From: CAYJXJ01 sp964374095
GTDB taxonomy: Bacteria > Elusimicrobiota > Elusimicrobia > UBA1565 > UBA9628
Direction of reading: 5' to 3'
Length of the DNA: 64,000 nucleotides
NCBI GenBank assembly: GCA_964374095.1
Contig: CAYJXJ010000001.1
Span: 1-64,000 of the forward strand
Shown here: positions 17,238-24,873 of the stretch, piece after piece
Layout: each line of letters opens with the position of its first letter
How positions within the stretch are numbered: position 1 is the stretch's first letter
Notes under the pieces: generated by a model
Database searches by the model: none
Told to the model about the DNA's origin: nothing
Seen by the model: the letters and a program-made list of their open reading frames with translations, nothing else
Program-made: the position numbers and the translations under genes

Positions 17238-18839
17238 GTGCCGCCCTGGGTCCACGCCGCCATTGTCTACGCCTACCCCCCGGTCATCGCCGCCTCCCTC
17301 CTATGGTGGCTGGCCGCGCTGGCCGCCGCGGCCCCGTTGCTGGTGCGGGAGTGCCGCAGGCTGATCGGGGCTCGCCACGCCGCGGCGCTGGCCGCAATCC
17401 TGGCCGTGGGAGGGGGGCTGCGGGCCTGGGGGGTCCCTCGCCTCTACCGGAACGTCGCCTTCGAGCCCCAGCACCTGCGCATCGCCAACACGTTGGCGGA
17501 GCGGGGGGTCTTCAGCTTCCCCCTGGTCCGGGGAGAGGGGGATTTCGACGTCCACTCCCCCCCGATCTGGCCCGCGGGCTATCACCTCTTGATGGCCCTG
17601 GTCCGACTGGGCTGGGGCCCGGAGCCCGAGACGGCGTTCCGTTTCAACATCGCCCAGGGAACCCTGGCCATCCTCATCTTGTTCCTGGCGGCAACCCACA
17701 TGTTTTCCGATCCCGTGGCCGGCTTGGCGAGCGCCGGGCTGCTTGCGATCCTGCCCCTCCACGTCCGCCTCTCGGCTTGCGCGGAGTACGGCATCAACGC
17801 CTTCCTGTGGGTCGTGGGGGCCTTGTTGACGCTCTCCCTGTACCGCGCCCGCCCTAGCGCGCGAACGTCGATGCTTTTCCTCGCCACGCTCAATTACGCG
17901 ATCCATGGACGCTGCGAGCTGCTCGTGCTCGCGCCCCTCCTAGCGGCCGCGACCTGGGGAGGACATCACCGGCTCGCCGGCCAAGCCGCGGTCCGGGCCG
18001 GCCAAGCCGCCGTGGCCTTGGCCGCGGTGCCGGCGGCGCTCGTGGCGCTCCACAACCACGCGGACGGCCAACCGGGTTGGGACACTGCGCCCGCCGCCCT
18101 CGCCGGCAACTTCCTCAACTATTTCCCGGACAACCTGAGCTATTTCCTCAACCCGGCGTCCCCGAACCTGGCCCTCCTCCTGGCGTGCGTCGCCGCGGTC
18201 GTCGGCCGCGGCGCCCCGGCCCGGGCCTGGCGGGCGCTGCTCGGGGGCATGCTGCTCGTACTCCTGGCGGTCTACGGCGTTTTCGGCGCCTTTTCGACGC
18301 GCGATCCGACCTCCTATGCCCCCGAGCGCTACGCCCTCATCCCGTTCGCGCCCCTGCTGCTTTTGGCCGGTGTCGGGGCCCGCCGGCTCGCGGCCGGAAC
18401 CCGCGCGCCCGCGGCCGGGATTCTCGCCGCCCTGTTCCTGGCCGCGGTCGGCGCGGACTTTCGCCGCGGCGAGCCCGCCCTATCGGAGATTCGCGAAAGA
18501 CTCCGGCTTTTTACCGACGCCAAGCGTTTCCTCCCGCCGGGAATCTACGTGGCCGCCTTCTCCCCTGACGCGATCGCGGTCTTGCGGCCGCCGCTGGTCA
18601 GCGGGTATTTCCTGCTGGAAAGCCGGGAGCGGTTCGACGCGGCCCTCTCCTCCCAAGGCCGCAGTCAAGACCTCATCCTGTTCGAAGATGTTCCCGGCTA
18701 CGAGCCGCGTGGGCCCGCCTCGGCCCTGCGCCGGAATTTGGGCCGGGACTACGACTCCACCCGGATCCACTCGCGGCGCATCGGAGGCCACGAATACGCT
18801 TTTCATTACCTTCGCCGGCGGCGACGGCCCCCCGCCTAA
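17238..18839 (+). CDS. Polytopic GT-C-like membrane protein, copy 1
   Basis: A 533-residue integral membrane protein with about ten hydrophobic segments and a soluble C-terminal part. It is a paralogue of the next gene: shared landmarks are ILAVGGGLRAWGVPRL, LAERGVFSFPLVRGEGDFD, HSPPIWPAGYHLLMAL, APERYALIPFAP and a C-terminal GHEYAFHYL. The family looks like GT39/PMT-type transferases using lipid-linked sugars. In the first external loop, where copy 2 has TDELQHLD, this copy has AFEPQHLR, so the first acidic residue of the usual DE-type motif is missing and activity is uncertain. It starts at GTG. Confidence 0.7.
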   Translation: MPPWVHAAIVYAYPPVIAASLLWWLAALAAAAPLLVRECRRLIGARHAAALAAILAVGGGLRAWGVPRLYRNVAFEPQHLRIANTLAERGVFSFPLVRGEGDFDVHSPPIWPAGYHLLMALVRLGWGPEPETAFRFNIAQGTLAILILFLAATHMFSDPVAGLASAGLLAILPLHVRLSACAEYGINAFLWVVGALLTLSLYRARPSARTSMLFLATLNYAIHGRCELLVLAPLLAAATWGGHHRLAGQAAVRAGQAAVALAAVPAALVALHNHADGQPGWDTAPAALAGNFLNYFPDNLSYFLNPASPNLALLLACVAAVVGRGAPARAWRALLGGMLLVLLAVYGVFGAFSTRDPTSYAPERYALIPFAPLLLLAGVGARRLAAGTRAPAAGILAALFLAAVGADFRRGEPALSEIRERLRLFTDAKRFLPPGIYVAAFSPDAIAVLRPPLVSGYFLLESRERFDAALSSQGRSQDLILFEDVPGYEPRGPASALRRNLGRDYDSTRIHSRRIGGHEYAFHYLRRRRRPPA

Positions 18840-18842
18840 CGC

Positions 18843-20447
18843 ATGAGGCAGGCCACCGCCGCGGTCCTGATTTACGCCTACCCCTGGCTGATGCTGGCCT
18901 CCCTGGCCGCGGTCGCGGCGGCGCTCGTGGCCGGCGGCCGCGCGGCCGCGGGCGGCTTGGCGCGTCTGGCGACCCGGCGGCAATGGACCGGCCTGGGAGT
19001 CCTCCTCGCTGCCGGTCTGGCGCTCCGCCTGTGGGCCCTCCCGCTCAACCACCAGAACCTCACGGATGAGCTGCAGCATCTCGACATCGCGCGGCTCCTG
19101 GCCGAACGGGGGGTTTTTGGCCTGTCGGTCGTGGGCGGGGCCGGCGACTTCGATGTCTACCACGCGCCGATCTGGCCCGCGGCGTTTCACACCATGCTCG
19201 CGCTTCTTTTCAAGATCACGGGAGTCTCGGTTCCGGCGGCCTTCGCCTTCAACGCCTGGCTGGGGACCGCGGGGATATTGATGATCTTCTTGGCTTCCTC
19301 CCATATCGGGCGCGATGGCCGCGCCGGCCTGTGGAGCGCGGGTCTGGCCGCCTTTCTCCCCCTCCCCCTGCGCTACTCCGCTTCCTGCGACATCTCCACG
19401 CACGCCTTCTTCTGGCTCGCGGCGACCCTGCTGGGGCTCTCGGTCCTCATCCGGCGCCGGGACGGCGCGGCTCTCGCGGGGACTCTGGCGGCGGCCAACG
19501 TCGCGGCGCACTGCCGGCCCGAGGGGATCGTGGTGGCGCCGCTGCTGCTATGGCTGCTGCGCGGGCGCGGGCTTCTGCCCCGCCTGACGCCGGGCGTGGC
19601 GGCGGCGGGTGCCGCGCTGGCGGCGCTGGCGGCTCCGGCCGCCCTGGTCGTCCTCCAGAACCGCTTCATCGCGGTGCCGCAATGGGACCAGGCGCCCCGG
19701 GGCTATCTCGCAAACCTGGCGGCAAACCTTCCCGCCAACCTGGGCTACCTGGCCGACCCATTGTCTTGGCGCGGCCTGACCGCGGCCTTGGCCGCGCTGG
19801 GCGCGATCGGCCTGTCCCGGCAGGGAGAAGGCTGGACGCGCATACTGGGCGGCCTGGCGCTGGCCCTGCTCGCCTGTTACAGCGCGCTATCGACCGGACG
19901 CTTCGCGGTGTTTCGCGCCGACCGCTATGCCCTGGTTCTCTACGCCCCGCTCCTGATCCTCGCGGGGGCGGGGGGGCTCGGCCTTCAACAGCGCCTTCGA
20001 AGCCCGTGGTCCGCCCCGGCGCTGGTCTTGACCCTGCTGATCTTGTCGGTTTCCGATTACAAGAACTTGGGAGAAACGCGTTCGGACGAGCTGGAGCGCC
20101 ACGCTTTTTTGATGGAAGCCGGGCCGCGCCTGCCGCCGGGTCCTTACGTCGTGACCTTCGCTCCGGCCGCCGTGATCGTAGGCTTGGGCAGGCCCGCGGT
20201 CAGCGCCCGCTACCTGCTGGAGTCGCAGGCGGCCTTCGCTGCCGCCCTGGCCTCCCAGGGCCGCACCCCGAATCTCATTTTGTTCCAGGACTTCTGGCGC
20301 TCCCAGCACCGGGAGGCCTACGCCGCGCTCGTGGCCCAACTGCGCCGGCGCTACGATTTCTCGCTCCTGGCGGCGCGGCGGATCGGCTCCGATGAATTCG
20401 CCTTCCACCTGCTGACGCCGCGCGGATCGGTCCCCAAGTCTTGGTAG
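18843..20447 (+). CDS. Polytopic GT-C-like membrane glycosyltransferase, copy 2
   Basis: A 534-residue integral membrane protein, tandem paralogue of the preceding gene with a 3-base gap. It keeps an acidic motif in the first loop (LTDELQHLDIARLLAERG), then GDFDVYHAPIWPAAFH, a run of membrane helices, FRADRYALVLYAPLLIL, and a C-terminal soluble region ending SDEFAFHLLTPRG. Predicted to move sugars from polyprenyl-phosphate carriers onto envelope acceptors. The acceptor is unknown. Confidence 0.72.
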   Translation: MRQATAAVLIYAYPWLMLASLAAVAAALVAGGRAAAGGLARLATRRQWTGLGVLLAAGLALRLWALPLNHQNLTDELQHLDIARLLAERGVFGLSVVGGAGDFDVYHAPIWPAAFHTMLALLFKITGVSVPAAFAFNAWLGTAGILMIFLASSHIGRDGRAGLWSAGLAAFLPLPLRYSASCDISTHAFFWLAATLLGLSVLIRRRDGAALAGTLAAANVAAHCRPEGIVVAPLLLWLLRGRGLLPRLTPGVAAAGAALAALAAPAALVVLQNRFIAVPQWDQAPRGYLANLAANLPANLGYLADPLSWRGLTAALAALGAIGLSRQGEGWTRILGGLALALLACYSALSTGRFAVFRADRYALVLYAPLLILAGAGGLGLQQRLRSPWSAPALVLTLLILSVSDYKNLGETRSDELERHAFLMEAGPRLPPGPYVVTFAPAAVIVGLGRPAVSARYLLESQAAFAAALASQGRTPNLILFQDFWRSQHREAYAALVAQLRRRYDFSLLAARRIGSDEFAFHLLTPRGSVPKSW

Positions 20448-20459
20448 AATACCCCCGGT

Positions 20460-21128
20460 ATGGGCCTGGAATTCTTCGATGCGGGTCGGGGGCGGATGGA
20501 ACCCCTGCGCGCTTCCCTGCCGCCGCAGGTCGACTTCCTTTGGGATCGCGGCGGCGATGCCGAGCAGGGCGCGGCGGCCGCGTGGCGCTCCGGCGTGCTC
20601 GTGTCCGGACTGCTGGATTCCATGGTGCATCTGGGCCTGACGGTCAACCAAGCGGTGGAGCCCGTGGCGGGTCCCATCGAGCTCTTCTGGGGCGGCCGCT
20701 TGCCGGCCGCGGGGGCCAAGCTCTGGCTGCGGCCGGGTCCCGTCAGCGTGCACCGCGCGCTGGAGCCCCGTCTCGCCGCCGCGGCCGCGGCAGGCGACGT
20801 CGAGCTGCGCTACGCCTGCCTCAAGACCCACTACCGCCGGCCGCTGGTCCTCGAACCCGGGGGCCTGGCCGCCGCCGTCTCGGAGCTTTCCAGGCTGCGG
20901 GCCATCGCCGCGCGGCTGGCCGTCGGCGCCGCCCCGGCCGCGAATTCCCGGGGTCTGGCCGGCTACCTCAAGCGCCTGCGCGACGCCCTGTCCCGCGACC
21001 TCGACCTGCCGGCGGCCATCGAAACCGTGTGGGACGCGCTGCGGCCGGGCGCTCTTTCACCCGGCTCCCAGCTGGAAGCATTGAGGAAGGCCGACGAGAT
21101 TCTCGGGTTGGGATTGGTCTTGAAATAA
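20460..21128 (+). CDS. Degenerate cysteinyl-tRNA synthetase-like protein without a catalytic core
   Basis: A 222-residue protein that aligns by eye with pieces of CysRS. LEFFDAGRGRMEPLRAS matches the first strand. The region before LRYACLKTHYRRPL (residues 116-129) matches the class I LR..LLSTHYR block. At residues 87-94 KLWLRPGP stands where KMSKSLGN is expected. LKRLRDALSRDLDLPAAIE at 168-188 matches the DALR domain, ending DEILGLGLVL. The HIGH motif and the zinc-site Cys are absent and the Rossmann core is shortened, so aminoacylation is unlikely. A role in Cys- or aminoacyl-related modification is only a guess; the next genes encode Cys-tailed proteins. Confidence 0.6.
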   Translation: MGLEFFDAGRGRMEPLRASLPPQVDFLWDRGGDAEQGAAAAWRSGVLVSGLLDSMVHLGLTVNQAVEPVAGPIELFWGGRLPAAGAKLWLRPGPVSVHRALEPRLAAAAAAGDVELRYACLKTHYRRPLVLEPGGLAAAVSELSRLRAIAARLAVGAAPAANSRGLAGYLKRLRDALSRDLDLPAAIETVWDALRPGALSPGSQLEALRKADEILGLGLVLK

Positions 21129-21148
21129 CCGGATTCCCCTGTTATACT
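21120..21148 (+). promoter_or_regulatory. Sigma-70-type promoter for the Cys-tail protein operon
   Basis: TTGAAA (21120-21125), a 17-base spacer, and TATACT (21143-21148), overlapping the end of the CysRS-like gene. A strong ribosome site (GGAGGGG, about 21169-21175) precedes the ATG at 21178. Confidence 0.7.
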
Positions 21149-21177
21149 TTCGATAAGAACCGCTTTCCGGAGGGGTT

Positions 21178-21939
21178 ATGGCCGAGATCCGAGTGGAGTT
21201 ACGCATCGGGCCAACAGGGGTGCGTCTGGGCTTGGTGGCCCTGCTCTTGGCCGCGCACGCCCCGGATATCAACCCCGAGTCCGTCACCCTGACCACCTAC
21301 TACCCCTCGCCCTCGGGCGTCTATTTCCAGATGACCACGACCGAGAGCGCCTACCTCGCCACCACCGGCGGCAACGTGGGGGTCGGCACCACGGCTCCGG
21401 GCAGCAAGCTGCACGTCCTCGGAGGGGGCGGCATTTCCGTCACCGGCAGCACCAGCGCTTTCCGGGCCTACGGCGTCGGCGATCCCGCCGCCGCGAACAC
21501 GGAATTTCTCCAGATGCACCACACCGGAACCGTCGGACAAATCGAGGTGGCTGCCGCCGGGTCGGGAGCCTGCCGGAACTTGACCTTCACCTTGGGAGGG
21601 GCGGAGCGGATGAGGGTCATGGGGGGCGGCTCCGGCGCGGCTTGTAGCGCGCCCCCGGCGACGGTGGGATTCGTCGGGATCGGCGTAAGCAACCCCACGG
21701 CTCAACTCCAAGTCGGGACCCTCGGCAGCGCCGGCGGGATCGTCAAACTCGGCCAGATGGCAGGCTCGTGCACGCCCACGCAGTCGACCACCGGCGTTTC
21801 CTGCGGCGGCGGCTTTTACGCCACCTCCATGACCGGGGTCTATGCCAACCGCTGGCAGTTGGGATACCGGCCCACGAACAGCCAAATGGCGGTAGATTTC
21901 CTGTGCTGCCTCTGCCCGGCCGGGGGCTGCAGCTTCTGA
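21178..21939 (+). CDS. Exported surface-type protein with Cys-rich C-terminal tail, copy 1
   Basis: A 253-residue protein. A hydrophobic stretch at about residues 16-28 is followed by DINPESVTLTTYYPSPSGVY, a start seen in a family of surface or pilus-like proteins I associate with Elusimicrobiota. Next come VGVGTTAPGSKLHVLGGGG and FVGIGVSNPTAQLQVG, tail-fibre-like beta repeats, and a segment with GSCTP and VSCGGGFYATS. The last residues read VDFLCCLCPAGGCSF with C243, C244, C246 and C251. The next gene has the same plan and nearly the same tail. The two lie 100 bp upstream of the radical SAM run, so the tail is a candidate modification site. No function is known. Confidence 0.75.
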   Translation: MAEIRVELRIGPTGVRLGLVALLLAAHAPDINPESVTLTTYYPSPSGVYFQMTTTESAYLATTGGNVGVGTTAPGSKLHVLGGGGISVTGSTSAFRAYGVGDPAAANTEFLQMHHTGTVGQIEVAAAGSGACRNLTFTLGGAERMRVMGGGSGAACSAPPATVGFVGIGVSNPTAQLQVGTLGSAGGIVKLGQMAGSCTPTQSTTGVSCGGGFYATSMTGVYANRWQLGYRPTNSQMAVDFLCCLCPAGGCSF

Positions 21940-21946
21940 GCACGAT

Positions 21947-22672
21947 ATGAAGCGCGCCAGCCCGACGGCGATTTGGCGGCCCCTTCTCGCGGCGGCGCTC
22001 CTGGCCTTGGCCACGGAGATCAACCCCGAGTCCGTCTCCCTCACGACCTACTTTCCCGCGGCCACCGGCATGTACCAGCAGATGCTGACCACGAATAAGA
22101 CGGTGATGACCGCCACCCAGGGCAACCTCGGGGTTGGGACCACGGCTCCGGGCAGCCGGGTGCACGTGGTGGCGGGCGGGGGGGTTTCCGCCACGGACGG
22201 CGGCATGTTCCGCGCCCTCGGGTTCGGGAACCCGACGGATGCTTTCACCGCCATTCAAGATTTGAGAATGGGCCATTTGGCGGGGGACGCCGCCATGGAG
22301 GTCCTGGGGACCGGCAACGGCGGCGTCTACCGGGACATGGCTTTTCGGACCGGCGGCGCGGACCGAATCAATATTTTGGGGGGGAGCGCCCGCGTGGGAT
22401 ACGTCGGCGTGGGGGCTCCGGCCCCGGAGGCGATGCTCCAGGTCGGGGCCATCGGCTCGGCCGGCGGAATCCTGAAGGTCGGCCAGGGCCAGGGTTCCTG
22501 CGTCGTGGTCGGCGCGACCGGCGGCGGCATCACCTGCCCCGCGGGCAATTACGCCACGAGCGCCTCCGGGCTCTACGCCAATCGCGTCCACCTCGGGTAC
22601 CGTCCAACTACACAGAACCCGCCCGTCGACTTTCTCTGCTGCGCTTGTCCGGCGGGCGGGTGCTCCTTCTGA
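21947..22672 (+). CDS. Exported surface-type protein with Cys-rich C-terminal tail, copy 2
   Basis: A 241-residue paralogue of the previous protein, 7 bases downstream. Signal segment RPLLAAALLALATEINPES, then SLTTYFPAATGMYQQM, LGVGTTAPGSRVHVVAGGG, YVGVGAPAPEAMLQVG, and GITCPAGNYATSASGLYANR. The C-terminus reads VDFLCCACPAGGCSF with C231, C232, C234 and C239, differing from copy 1 in one residue although the middles have diverged a lot. Such selective conservation argues that the tail matters. Confidence 0.75.
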   Translation: MKRASPTAIWRPLLAAALLALATEINPESVSLTTYFPAATGMYQQMLTTNKTVMTATQGNLGVGTTAPGSRVHVVAGGGVSATDGGMFRALGFGNPTDAFTAIQDLRMGHLAGDAAMEVLGTGNGGVYRDMAFRTGGADRINILGGSARVGYVGVGAPAPEAMLQVGAIGSAGGILKVGQGQGSCVVVGATGGGITCPAGNYATSASGLYANRVHLGYRPTTQNPPVDFLCCACPAGGCSF

Positions 22673-22693
22673 CCGGTCCCGGTGGCGCCTCAA

Positions 22694-22758
22694 TTTGGTA
22701 TCTTAGGTGCCAGGTGTTCGGTTTGGTATGAGCGGACTGCCTGAGCACTAAACGAACA
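22694..22758 (+). promoter_or_regulatory. Possible regulatory repeats before the radical SAM operon
   Basis: TTTGGTAT occurs twice (22694-22701 and 22722-22729, 28 bases apart). TGTTCGGTTT (22715-22724) pairs with AAACGAACA (22750-22758) apart from one bulged G. No convincing -35/-10 pair was found. It could be an attenuator, operator or terminator in the 96-bp gap between the Cys-tail genes and the first radical SAM gene. Confidence 0.35.
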
Positions 22759-22768
22759 TCCGGCGCCT

Positions 22769-23599
22769 ATGGCCCTTCACTTGCCGATCAACGGGGTTTG
22801 CAACATCAAGTGCGTGTTCTGCTCCGCGGAGGGCCGGACCGGGACTTTCGAGCTGGCCTACCTCCTCGACCAGATCGACCGGGACAAGACCGGCCATGTC
22901 CAGATTTCAGGGGGCGACCCCATGATCAAGGACCCGGCGGAGCTGCTCAAGATTCTGGCCCACTGCCGCCAGAAGGACAAGATCATCGAATTCCAGACCA
23001 ACGGGGTGATGGTCACCCGTTACGATCCGCGCCGCCTCGCGATGATCATCAAGCTCATCAATTTTTTCAACATCAACTTCTCCGCCCATACCCCCGAGTT
23101 GGACATGGAGGTGACCGAGACGCCGCGGGCCTTCGACTGGCGGATCAAGGGGGTCCGCCACCTGGTCGGCCTGGGCGCCGAGGTCCGGCTGACCTATATC
23201 GTGCACCAGCAGAACTACCCCCACGCCGAGGAGTTCGTGCGCTTCGCCCACCGGGAGCTTCCCGGCGTCTCCTGGATACAGTTCAGCTACTGCAAGGGGA
23301 TGGGCCGGGCCAAGGGAAACAACGGCGTCATGCCGCGCTTTCGCGACGCCGCCCCGCATCTCAACGCCGCCATGCGCGCCTGCTCTGAACTGGGCATCCG
23401 CTTCGACGTCGACCATATCCCGGTTTGTTTCGTCATGGATTACCGGGAGCACCACGCCGATTACCGCAAGATGCGGGAGAGCAAGCCCGGGGTGCACCTC
23501 TCCGAGAAGCAGCAGATCGCCGACTGCGACGGCTGCGCCATGCGCCCGGTCTGCCCCGGCCCGCGCCGCGACTACGTCGAGATCTATGGAGCCCTCTAG
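22769..23599 (+). CDS. Radical SAM enzyme 1 with C-terminal Cys triplet
   Basis: A compact 276-residue enzyme. The [4Fe-4S] SAM motif CNIKCVFC lies at C11, C15 and C18, almost at the N-terminus. VQISGGDPMIKDPAELLK is the GGE-type SAM-binding loop (here GGD), FQTNGVM follows, and FSAHTPELDMEVTETPRAFD matches the S-x-HG-type segment of the other family members here. The end has CDGCAMRPVC (C-x2-C-x5-C), a SPASM/twitch-like auxiliary-cluster signature. It is the first gene of the maturation run; the substrate is unknown. Confidence 0.85.
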   Translation: MALHLPINGVCNIKCVFCSAEGRTGTFELAYLLDQIDRDKTGHVQISGGDPMIKDPAELLKILAHCRQKDKIIEFQTNGVMVTRYDPRRLAMIIKLINFFNINFSAHTPELDMEVTETPRAFDWRIKGVRHLVGLGAEVRLTYIVHQQNYPHAEEFVRFAHRELPGVSWIQFSYCKGMGRAKGNNGVMPRFRDAAPHLNAAMRACSELGIRFDVDHIPVCFVMDYREHHADYRKMRESKPGVHLSEKQQIADCDGCAMRPVCPGPRRDYVEIYGAL

Positions 23600-24873
23600 T
23601 GAAAACCGTTTCTGAGCCGTCATTGGACGTGGCGCGGGTCCGGGCGGAGTTTCCCGCCCTGGACGAGACCTTCGAGGGGCGGCGGATGGTCTATTTGGAC
23701 AGCGCCTGCACGGCCCTCAAGCTCAAGCGCGCCGCGGACAAGGCCCATGAGTTTTCTCTTAGGCTGGGAGGCTGCGGGGGGAAGCGCTCGACTCATCTGG
23801 CTTCCCAGGCGGCCGAAGAAGCCCTGCAGGAGGCGCGCGCGGAAGTGGCGGGCCATCTCGGCGCGGATTCCCCCAACGCGATCGCCTGGACCTCCGGCAC
23901 GACCGAGGCCGTCAATTGGGTGGCCCGCGGCTTCCCGTACCCGCCGGAGCGCCGCGAGGTGGTGATTTCCGACCTTGAGCACAACTCGGTTTTCTTGCCC
24001 TTCTACGACGAGGCGCAACGGGGCGGCGTCGAACTCAAGATCTGCCCGAGCCGGGACGGCCGGGTGGACCTCGACCGTCTCGAGGCGCTCGTCACGACGC
24101 GCACCGCGCTCGTGGCGGTGACGCGAGCTTCCAACGTTTACGGCGGGGTGCAGCCGCTGGATGCGATCGTGCGCTTGGCCCATTCCAAGGGGGCGCGCGT
24201 GCTCGCGGATATGGCCCAGTACCTGCCCACGCACCGGGAGGACGTCGCGGCCCGAGACGTCGATTTCGCCGCCTTCTCGGGACACAAACTCGGCGCGCCC
24301 TTCGGCATCGGCGCGCTCTACGGCAAGGAGCGCCTCCTCAACTCTCTGGGGCCCGTGCGCGTCGGCGGCGGCACGGTGCGCGCCGTGGCGTGGGGCGGGA
24401 GCGGCCTCCCTGAAGTGAGCTTCCTCGACGCCCCGCAACGCTTGGAGGGGGGCGTGGGCAACTTCGCCGGAGCCGTGGGCCTGGCCGAGGCGATCCGCTA
24501 CTCGCGGGAGCTTCCCGAGACCCTCGTGCGCGCCCACCTGGCGGGTTTGGTCCGCCGGGCGGCCGATGGGCTTTCCCGGTATTCCCAGGTGCGGGTCCTC
24601 GGCCGGCCGGAACGCCTGGCGGAAGGCTCGCTGGTTTCCTTCGTGCCCGTCCATCCGGAATTTTCGGTCGCCGACTTCAACCTCTTCCTCAATCACGAGC
24701 TCGACGGCCGCTTCATCGCCGTGCGCGCGGGCGAGCACTGCGCCCACCTCCTGCACCGGAGCCTCAAAATTGCGGCCACGGTACGCGCCTCTTTCTTCGC
24801 CTACAACACGGCCGAGGAGGTCGATCTCTACGTCGACGCGGTGGGGGCGTATTTGAAGGAGGCCTGCCCATGA
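23599..24873 (+). CDS. SufS-like cysteine desulfurase (class V aminotransferase)
   Basis: A 424-residue PLP enzyme. Start region AEFPALDETFEGRRMVYLDS, WTSGTTEAVNWVARGF, SDLEHNSVFLPF with the PLP-stacking His, and AAFSGHKLGAPFGIGALYG with the Schiff-base K230. The persulfide Cys is C381 in RAGEHCAHLLHRS. It would take sulfur from cysteine for Fe-S cluster assembly or for direct sulfur transfer. The GTG start overlaps the stop of radical SAM 1 and its stop overlaps radical SAM 2, so it is built into the operon, perhaps to supply clusters to its four radical SAM enzymes. No SufU or SufE partner is adjacent. Confidence 0.88.
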   Translation: MKTVSEPSLDVARVRAEFPALDETFEGRRMVYLDSACTALKLKRAADKAHEFSLRLGGCGGKRSTHLASQAAEEALQEARAEVAGHLGADSPNAIAWTSGTTEAVNWVARGFPYPPERREVVISDLEHNSVFLPFYDEAQRGGVELKICPSRDGRVDLDRLEALVTTRTALVAVTRASNVYGGVQPLDAIVRLAHSKGARVLADMAQYLPTHREDVAARDVDFAAFSGHKLGAPFGIGALYGKERLLNSLGPVRVGGGTVRAVAWGGSGLPEVSFLDAPQRLEGGVGNFAGAVGLAEAIRYSRELPETLVRAHLAGLVRRAADGLSRYSQVRVLGRPERLAEGSLVSFVPVHPEFSVADFNLFLNHELDGRFIAVRAGEHCAHLLHRSLKIAATVRASFFAYNTAEEVDLYVDAVGAYLKEACP

